NCBI RefSeq assembly: GCF_002775205.1
Contig: NC_036457.1
Coordinates: 4,139,650 to 4,203,649 of the forward strand
Length of the DNA stretch: 64,000 nucleotides
Direction of reading: 5' to 3'
Source of the DNA: Xiphophorus maculatus
Lineage: Eukaryota > Chordata > Actinopteri > Cyprinodontiformes > Poeciliidae
Each line of letters begins with the position of its first letter. The stretch's first letter is position 1. Shown here piece after piece: positions 57,363 to 64,000 of the stretch. Made by a program: the position numbers and the translations under genes. A model generated the notes under the pieces. That model was not told the DNA's origin. It saw only the letters and a program-made list of their open reading frames with translations, and ran no database searches.

Positions 57363-57425
57363 GTTGCCATGACAACGGTTTGGGATTTCCCTCCGTTCTT
57401 ACGTCACCGCGCTTTCTGATTGGCT
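57363..57425. promoter_or_regulatory. X-box-like, CRE-like and CCAAT cluster
   Basis: GTTGCCATGACAAC (57363-57376, RFX/X-box-like palindrome), TACGTCAC (57400-57407, CRE-like) and CTGATTGGCT (57416-57425, Y-box/CCAAT) lie within 63 bases. No gene starting here was found. Confidence 0.4.
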
Positions 57426-57509
57426 ACCTGTCACATTCAACAGGCTACGTTTCGCTCCCAGTCAGTAAAAACCCACAGGATGAGATAATTGGGTCAAGAC
57501 AAGATAAAA

Positions 57510-57520
57510 ACAACAACAAC

Positions 57521-57565
<45 letters not shown>
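57510..57565. repeat. (AAC)n(AAT)n microsatellite
   Basis: A short AAC run leads into about 15 AAT units. Confidence 0.95.
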
Positions 57566-57568
<3 letters not shown>

Positions 57569-58450
57569 GATCCAAAACAACAATCTACATTCAGAGTTTA
57601 TGCTCATCTAATGTGGAACAAATTCACAGAAAATTTCACTCTAATTAAAATGTATCAGTTATCTCAGGCATCAGTTAGCTGTGCAACCACAAACATCACA
57701 ACACAAATCTTTTGATTAAAATGATTTTTATTGTTATGCTTAAAATCTCAAGTATGCAGATTTTAGCTCAGTATCAATGGTAACATTCAAACAGCATATA
57801 AATGTTGCCTAAAGTGTAACATCAGTGCCTGAAGTTCTGACTCCTTAAACATTTAGCAGCAAATAAAAGCATCAAAGTTGGCAAAACGCTCAGAGTTTAA
57901 TCCTTAAAACTGAATCCAAGGCTGATTAAGTTTGAACAGAAAACAGCTGGAGGGAAACTGACAGAGAGAAACAACAAACATATCAAACATCCTCATGTTA
58001 TACAAATTCAACAAATCATCAAAAGTCATACAAACATAAGGTTTTATTTACAAAGATGTACTTTAGGTAAAAATGTTCCAGTCTGAAGAAATTAGCCAGT
58101 TTTTGGGTCTAAATCTACAACCTGAATAGCAACAATATTTTACAGCAGCTTTTCCCTGATTCACACATTTAAGCTGAGATTTTATTCAAAAATGTTTTAT
58201 TCAGTTTTAACTGCGTCTCCCTGAGGTCAGCCTGCCATCATGGTGAATCTGGTCAACTTGAAATAAAACTTTGTTGTCCTAGACAATATTTTCTGATATT
58301 TGTTGAACAGCTGAGAGCAGAGGAAGAGCGGAAGAACGTCACTGTTAAAGACAAGACAATAAACAGCATTTTATTCATAAAACTGGACATTAAAGACAAG
58401 AGTGTGAGAAAATATGGGACAGGAGTGACACAATCCAAACTAGACACTCT
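57566..58450. other. Intergenic DNA with no recognised feature
   Basis: AT-rich; no gene, repeat family or RNA recognised. Confidence 0.5.
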
Positions 58451-58700
58451 GAATCAGAAGCCATTGCTGTAGAGAAAACCTCTGGACCTGGCTAAAATAA
58501 CCTCAGATCTTGATGTGTTCTGGTCTGATGAGACCTGAACTGATGACACCAAACCCAAAGTGAAGCACGGTGGTGGCAGCATTTGCTTGTGGAGTTATGT
58601 TTGGGGTCACAGTGAATCCAGACGTACATGAACATTAACAAAACAATGACTTTATCAGATGAAAATTAAAGTTCTGGAATGGCCTAACCCAAGAATCTTG
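58451..58700 (+). mobile_element. Decayed Tc1-like transposase remnant
   Basis: TTCTGGTCTGATGAGACC (coding WSDET-like) and AAAGTGAAGCACGGTGGTGG (coding KVKHGGGS) lie in the right order for a Tc1-like transposase, ending near GAATGGCCTAACCCAAG. Internal parts are missing and no terminal repeats were seen. Confidence 0.6.
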
Positions 58701-59023
58701 AATCACAAGTTGATCTTTAGACCTTATTGTTAAATAAAGACAATAACACAAGTTGTAGATATTAAATTTTTCTATACAATAACTAAATAGTATCTCAACA
58801 GTAACATAGCATCATGAATGCTCTCATGTAATTCACGCACATGTCCACCAGGCGACGTGTTTGGCAAATCTCCCAAGTCACCTTCAGTTCAGTTCAGTCT
58901 GAGTCCAACAGCAAGTCTTTAAGGTTAGGTTAAGAACTGACAGGAGGAATTGTCACTTCCTGTTTCCTCATATATTGGCCACGACTTGCTGCAGGCTTTT
59001 GAACACATTATGTTAGTGGATAC

Positions 59024-60056
59024 TACGGTGGCCGACAGGTGCAAATGCGCAGCAAAAGAGAAACATGCAAACAAACAAAAAAAAACACGCGCACAAATTA
59101 AATGCGGCAAGCAAAAAGAGAGACGCAAACACCCCCGAATGAAATGCAGCAAACAAAAAGTGTTGAAAACGGAAGTGCTCCAGACCACTAGGGGGAGTCA
59201 AAGAAAATAGTATTCATTTCTATGGGACCAGATGCAAGATTCAGAGAAAGAAATTTGAAAGAAAGTAAAGGTATCTCTCTGAATCTTGCATCTGGAAAGT
59301 GTGATTATTGTGAGAAGTCTGAAACAATAGAGGATGTTATTTTAGAGTGTTGTAAGTATGAAGAAGAGAGAAGATGCATGCTGAGAGAGTGTGTAGGTAT
59401 TAAAGAAAGGTTTAATTTAATAGAATTTTTGAGGAGAGATTTCGGGAGTAGACATATTCAAATAATTATTCGGTATCTTAAAAAAACAAAGCTATTTCAT
59501 AGGATATGAGTAGAGCAAGTTGGGTGTGAGTGTGTAAAGAATATCAAAGAGGGGTATATAAAGCTATAAGCAAGTTGGATAATATAAGCAGGTGTGTATG
59601 TGTGGGGGTATGTTTAATCAGGAGTTAATGGAGGGAAAAGGTAGAAAGTGAAAGTTTATAGACCATCTCGAACCACACTCCATACTGGTAAGTGGCGGTA
59701 ATGCTACTGTAAGTTTGTTGCCAACCGCCAATAAATACCAAGAAGAAGAAGAAGAAGAATCTTGCATCTGGTCCCATAGAAATGAATACTATTTTCTTTG
59801 ATTCCCCCTAGTGGTCTGGAGCACTTCCGTTTTCAACACTTTTTGTTTGCTGCATTTCATTCGGGGGTGTTTGCGTCTCTCTTTTTGTTTGCTGCATTTC
59901 ATTCGGGGGTGTTTGCGTCTCTCTTTTTGTTTGCTGCATTTCATTCGGGGGTGTTTGCGTCTCTCTTTTTGCTTGCCGCATTTAATTTGTGCGCGTGTTT
60001 TTTTTTTGTTTGCATGTTTCTCTTTTGCTGCGCATTTGCACCTGTCGGCCACCGTA
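59024..60056. mobile_element. Composite long-TIR DNA element, copy 2
   Basis: Same structure as 13164-14185 in inverted orientation: TACGGTGGCCGACAGGTGCA ends, a 6-bp duplication GGATAC on both sides (59018-59023 and 60057-60062), arms of about 230 and 300 bases with one and three copies of the 42-bp unit, and a palindromic centre holding a LINE tail. The arms differ in a few words from copy 1 (for example AATTAAATGCGGCAAGC), so the copies are related but not identical. Confidence 0.87.
59296..59756 (+). mobile_element. 5'-truncated LINE 3' end nested in composite copy 2
   Basis: Flanked by GAATCTTGCATCTGG (59281-59295 and 59757-59771). It is open to 59509 and encodes a reverse-transcriptase tail with [18 protein letters not shown], the Cys-rich motif found near the end of I/Nimb-group proteins. 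A 3' end with AAGTGGCGGTAATGCTACTG and a (GAA)n terminus follows. Confidence 0.72.
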
Positions 60057-60479
60057 GGATACCCTTTCAATCTCCTGTCACACACTGGGACATACTGGAG
60101 AATTCAATCTGGAGAGACTCAGACGGAGAAAAGGGAAGCAATTAGAAAAGTTTATTAGCAGCATGATTTAAATCTTTGGCGCTCGGGCCCCAGCTGAGGA
60201 CTTTGATTATCGCAAACTTGCGATGGGCTCGGATGAGCATTCCATATGCTGTTAGGAATGTCATCCCCCGGGACCCGGCACTGGTGGTGGAGGCCATGAA
60301 GGATGCGGCCGGATAGCCGAGCGAGTGGAGGTGAAGGGGTGGAGGTGGGTTGAGCTCTGCTGGAAAGCGCAGGATGCCATGGATGGTGGTCCTTATCAGC
60401 TAGAGCTTGGACGGTGATTGGACATGACGAGTCTTGGACCGGCGCTGATCAATCAACAGTGATGAGCCGGAAGCTTCGG

Positions 60480-61315
60480 TTGGATGATGTAGGTGGGGCT
60501 AAAAGAGGCTTCGAGTTTGAATTTGCGCCTAGGCTTCATGTCACCAGTTTGTTCATTGAGTGGGCGGGGCTTAGGTGATGTCATAAATATCATCAAGGTC
60601 TTACATATCCAGTTTGGTGCAAATCGGACAATGCGTGTTGATTTAGAGCCAACTGGATGCAAACGGCGAAGGATTGGAATTTGCCAATCTGCCAGGCCCA
60701 GTTTGGTAAAATAAGCGACTTCCTTTTGGAAGGGGGCGGGGCTAAAGTGATGTCACCATCTGACTATGTGAATGTGATGATTGCTGGTCTGTTATGACCA
60801 GCAATCATAACAGACTGCTGGTCATAGTGAGATGAAGCTGGGAGTTGGCGCGAGAACATCTTGGTGTTTTATGGCGAATGGTCAGATTTTGAAGCTTCGC
60901 CACGCCCGCATGCTTTCATGAAGAGGAAAAAAAAAGCAGTGGGAGAAGTTTGCTCAGATCTGTGTGCAAAAGAGATAAAATAGTGACTTTGATCCAAAAT
61001 GGCCAACTTCCTGTGGAAGTTACACATATATACAATTTCATTGCTGTTGATCAAAGGATGGGTTGGGGTTGATTTTTAAAAAAATTGTAGGGGGATGAAT
61101 TATTCCACACAAACTAAATATTAGGATTAGGACTGATCATATCGAATGTGGAGCAGATCGACTGAAACATTTAGAGCCAGACGTATGAACACAGGGGCGG
61201 GGATGTGATGATGTCAGCATATAGCCACATAGTAACATCCAGTATACAACATGGATGACTCAGATTAAGGCTGGTGTAATTCAGCCATTGTTGTGAAAGT
61301 TACAGCATTTCCTTT
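60480..61315 (+). repeat. Dispersed teleost repeat
   Basis: GGGCGGGGCTTAGGTGATGT, CAGTTTGGTGCAAATCGGAC and related words are typical of a long non-coding repeat common in fish genomes, as I recall it. Its further course (GGTGAGCATGCCAAGTTCGC onward) continues into the duplicated block at 61316. Class unassigned. Confidence 0.45.
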
Positions 61316-62319
61316 GATTTGGTGAGCATGCCAAGTTCGCAATTTGGCCACTCTCCCTAGACATGGCCAAAACCACAAGATTTTGATAACTTTTAATCCC
61401 CCATTTCTTAACTGCATATTGAAAGAGGCTGAAGCCAATAGCTCAAAACCATTGGAGGAAGACTCCAAAGTTTGAGTTGTGTAAATGTGAAAAGAGGCTG
61501 AAATGACCCAAAACAGCAACCTCCCTGTAGATTTCAGGACATATTTAAGAGACTTTGTTTACTTGATTTTTGGAGCATCCACCTACATAACCAGTTTCAA
61601 ATCCCTAGGATGTACTATTTTTATCTGTTTACACGTTGAGCAGTTTGACCACACCCACTTTTGATTCCATTAAAAACTTTTAATGCGAGGGACAAATGTG
61701 GTGAAAATTGGTGAGTTTTCAGATATGCTCGGGTTCCTGAATTAGTGTTTTTGGATGGAAAAGCAGAAACTGAGCAACAATTAACACAGATAATGAAGTT
61801 TGTTTTTGTTTTCTCTTTTAATCCTTTTTCAGTCTAACATATTGTGGCTGAACTGTGCTTAAGAATAAAAGTAATTTTCATGTTAGTCAAGTTTGGCATT
61901 TATAGACCTCCATGGCAAGATCAGAGCTTCTCACACAAATATCTTCATGTAAGAAAAGATGTGCTGGTTCTGCTGGGACCATCAACCGAGCGGCGAATTG
62001 TGGACATGTAGATATCGGAGGTGACCCTGGATGAGTGGCGCGGGGCGATGTACCTCTTACCCGCACACCACAGGTCATGGAAGATCCTCATGAAGTGGTT
62101 CCTGAAGTTCACTCCGATGAAGGCGTACAGCAGCGGGTTTAGGCAGCAGTGCAGGTAGGCGACCATCTGCAGCACAGACATCGCCATACGCAGTGAAGAC
62201 TCAGCGTCACAATCACGATGTTCGAAATAACTGACGGTGTCATACAACAGGGCCAGGTTGTAAGGCAAGTGGCAGACGATGAAGACGAGCATCACCACCA
62301 TCACCACTCGGATCGCTTT
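61316..62319. repeat. Segmental duplication, right copy (probable source)
   Basis: Partner of 55920-56924. Here the block is continuous with an intact ccr6 gene on one side and with more of the dispersed repeat on the other, so this is the likelier donor. Confidence 0.9.
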
Positions 62320-63066
62320 GTGTCGCTTGTAGTTTTTAGCTTTCTGCAGGGTGATGATGACTGAAGTGTAGCAGAAGATCATGATGAATAGCGGCAGGAA
62401 GAAGCCAATGGCCAGTTGGGTGCTGGGAACAGCAACCTTCACTATGCTAGCAGTGTTAATGTCATCAAATTTCCACTCACAGACGTACTGTGGATCTGTT
62501 GGCTCTTCCTGTTCGGTACTGTTGAACCAGGTAATCTCATTATGTGATGGTTCGTACCAATGGTAGAAATGGAAAGTGGGAACAGACACCAGTAAGGCAA
62601 AGATCCAGATCAGGAAACAGACAATGTGGCTGCTTGACATCGAACGTAACCTGAAGCTCCGGCGAGCCTGGACGATGGCGATGTAGCGGTCGGTGCTGAC
62701 GCAGGCTAACATTAGCATGCCGCTGTACAGGTTGACGCTGTAGGAACCACGCAGCAGCTTACAGGCAACCTGCCCCATCGGCCAAGAGTACAGCTCGTTG
62801 TAGACGATGAAAGGTAGAGCCAGCACGAACAGCAGGTCAGCGATGGCCACATTGAGCAGGTAGACGTCAGTCATGGATTTGGTTCTCTTGTAGAGGGCAT
62901 AGGTGAGGATGACCAGGCTGTTCCCCACCAAGCCCAGGATGCAGATGATGGAGTGAATGTAAGGACCAACCACAACGTTCAAACTGTTGCTGTCACTGAA
63001 AGAACACGGTCCATAACCAGAATGGTCGTAATAATAGTCGTCTGTGTAATTATCTGAGGAGTTCAT
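61945..63066 (-). CDS. ccr6: C-C chemokine receptor type 6, copy 3
   Basis: 373 residues, complete. The N-terminus MNSSDNYTDDYYYDHSGYGP is strongly acidic and tyrosine-rich (candidate sulphation sites) with an NSS glycosylation site. The seven helices match the other two copies almost residue for residue, with DRYIAIVQARRSFRLRS and HCCLNPLLYAFIGVNFRNHF. The tail keeps the Ser/Thr cluster (SSRVTSDIYMSTIRRS) but ends TSTSFLT, not SFTM. The ATG lies nine bases after the TTACAG acceptor, as in copy 1, implying a 5' leader exon to the right. Confidence 0.92.
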   Translation of the reverse strand: MNSSDNYTDDYYYDHSGYGPCSFSDSNSLNVVVGPYIHSIICILGLVGNSLVILTYALYKRTKSMTDVYLLNVAIADLLFVLALPFIVYNELYSWPMGQVACKLLRGSYSVNLYSGMLMLACVSTDRYIAIVQARRSFRLRSMSSSHIVCFLIWIFALLVSVPTFHFYHWYEPSHNEITWFNSTEQEEPTDPQYVCEWKFDDINTASIVKVAVPSTQLAIGFFLPLFIMIFCYTSVIITLQKAKNYKRHKAIRVVMVVMLVFIVCHLPYNLALLYDTVSYFEHRDCDAESSLRMAMSVLQMVAYLHCCLNPLLYAFIGVNFRNHFMRIFHDLWCAGKRYIAPRHSSRVTSDIYMSTIRRSVDGPSRTSTSFLT

Positions 63067-64000
63067 CTTGTTTTGCTGTAATAAAAGCCAAAGAGAAAGT
63101 TAATTAAAATATGTTACAATTAAGGCATTTGTTACTTCAAGGCTGTAGTTCAGTAATTCTTTAGAATGCATCAATTTGTTTCTGTTTGTGTTTTAAGTGC
63201 CTTAAAGTGACATTTCTTATGACTTTAAGAATGTTTCACTGATTTCACCAAACAGGTTCTCAGTCCAGTTTTAGAAAACTTCAGGATGAAGGACGGATGT
63301 TTCCAACAGTTTGAACAAAAAGCTAAACAACATTCACTGACTGGCTGTTTCTCTGTCCGTATGTAGATGTGTTCATAATCATCTCTTCACACAACCTGCC
63401 TTTTCTCACAAGAGGAAGGAAAAACACAAACCATATTATATGCAAATAGTCACATGAATGTCAGAGGAAGTTAAAATGACCTTTAAATAAGTAAATATGT
63501 TTACTCAAAATCAAGTTTCCTTAGAAGGTCCATTCAGAGATTAGGAAAAACATTTTAACAGTAACAATTGGGTAATAAACTGATTACATATTCACTGCAA
63601 GATTTTTACAATTTATTACTTTGTTGTCTTTTAAATTTTTCTAAAATTCTCATTCTGAAGAAACAGTTTCCAATCAATCAAACTTTATCTGTAGATAAGT
63701 TTCAATAGAAATGGCTTAAGTGCACTGTCCTGGTTAAAACAGGCAGACAGGAAAAAAAACACAAAGCAGGAGTTAACTTTTTACATCAACTGTACAAAGG
63801 GAAAAGACAAATGCTTCCTTACATTCCCTCTTGTTCTTTTCCTGAACTGATTGGTCATTTTATTGTTTTCACAATAAACGTATATTAAATATGGCGTAGA
63901 ATATAAAGTTAAATTATTTCATTCCCATGTGTTATTTCCTGGAGTGACACATCACCACATACTGGGTGAATAAAACATTTTGGCAAAATCTGAGATTCTA
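63067..64000. other. Upstream flank of ccr6 copy 3
   Basis: It holds the acceptor of the last intron just beyond the start codon and then AT-rich DNA. No leader exon could be identified. Confidence 0.5.

Noticed and set aside
57363-57425. True MHC class II type S-X-Y module
   Set aside because: The X1-to-X2 gap is about 23 bases instead of nearly none and no S box was seen; kept only as a generic promoter-like cluster.
1-64000. Bacterial features, CRISPR arrays, operons or phage
   Set aside because: The sequence is clearly vertebrate; tandem repeats here lack the spacer structure of CRISPR arrays.

Overview
The window reads as nuclear DNA of a teleost fish, probably a percomorph and perhaps a cyprinodontiform. 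The reasons are intron-rich vertebrate genes with GT-AG junctions, an AT-rich background, many teleost-type repeats (L2/CR1/Rex1-type and RTE/Rex3-type LINEs, a tRNA-derived SINE, Tc1 remnants) and conserved synteny: cep43 next to ccr6, as on human chromosome 6q27. No database was searched; names rest on recalled family sequences.

Layout. (1) 1-3.8 kb: AT-rich non-coding DNA downstream of mboat2. (2) 3.84-15.67 kb, minus strand: a complete 13-exon mboat2 (lysophospholipid acyltransferase); I rebuilt a phase-consistent 505-residue frame. (3) 15.67-16.80 kb: a divergent promoter shared with cep43. (4) 16.80-29.41 kb, plus strand: a 19-exon cep43 (FGFR1OP/FOP, a centrosome and cilium protein) with a phase-consistent frame of about 494 residues and an EF-hand-like insert. 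Its introns hold inverted repeat pairs, a 17-bp minisatellite and a small terminal-inverted-repeat element. (5) 29.5-40.3 kb: intergenic, with a candidate upstream ccr6 exon, a GGTTCT satellite split by a SINE, a LINE with an open endonuclease-reverse transcriptase frame, and a decayed RTE/Rex3 LINE. (6) 40.36-63.07 kb: a ccr6 chemokine-receptor cluster of one plus-strand gene, two minus-strand genes and one 3' gene fragment, interrupted by a GC-rich kbtbd11-like Kelch gene at 46.27-47.40 kb.

How the parts relate. mboat2 (ER membrane lipid remodelling) and cep43 (centriole and cilium) share a promoter region but no obvious pathway. The ccr6 genes have nearly identical transmembrane cores with different acidic, tyrosine-rich N-termini and different tails, which suggests recent tandem duplication with gene conversion. 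A 1-kb direct duplication (55920-56924 and 61316-62319) copied the 3' half of one receptor.

The most unusual structure is a composite mobile element present twice, in opposite orientation (13164-14185 in mboat2 intron 1, and 59024-60056 in the ccr6 cluster). It is a long-inverted-repeat DNA element with 6-bp target duplications that carries, at the same internal site in both copies, a 5'-truncated LINE tail flanked by its own 15-bp target duplication. The LINE therefore landed first and the DNA element then moved as a composite.
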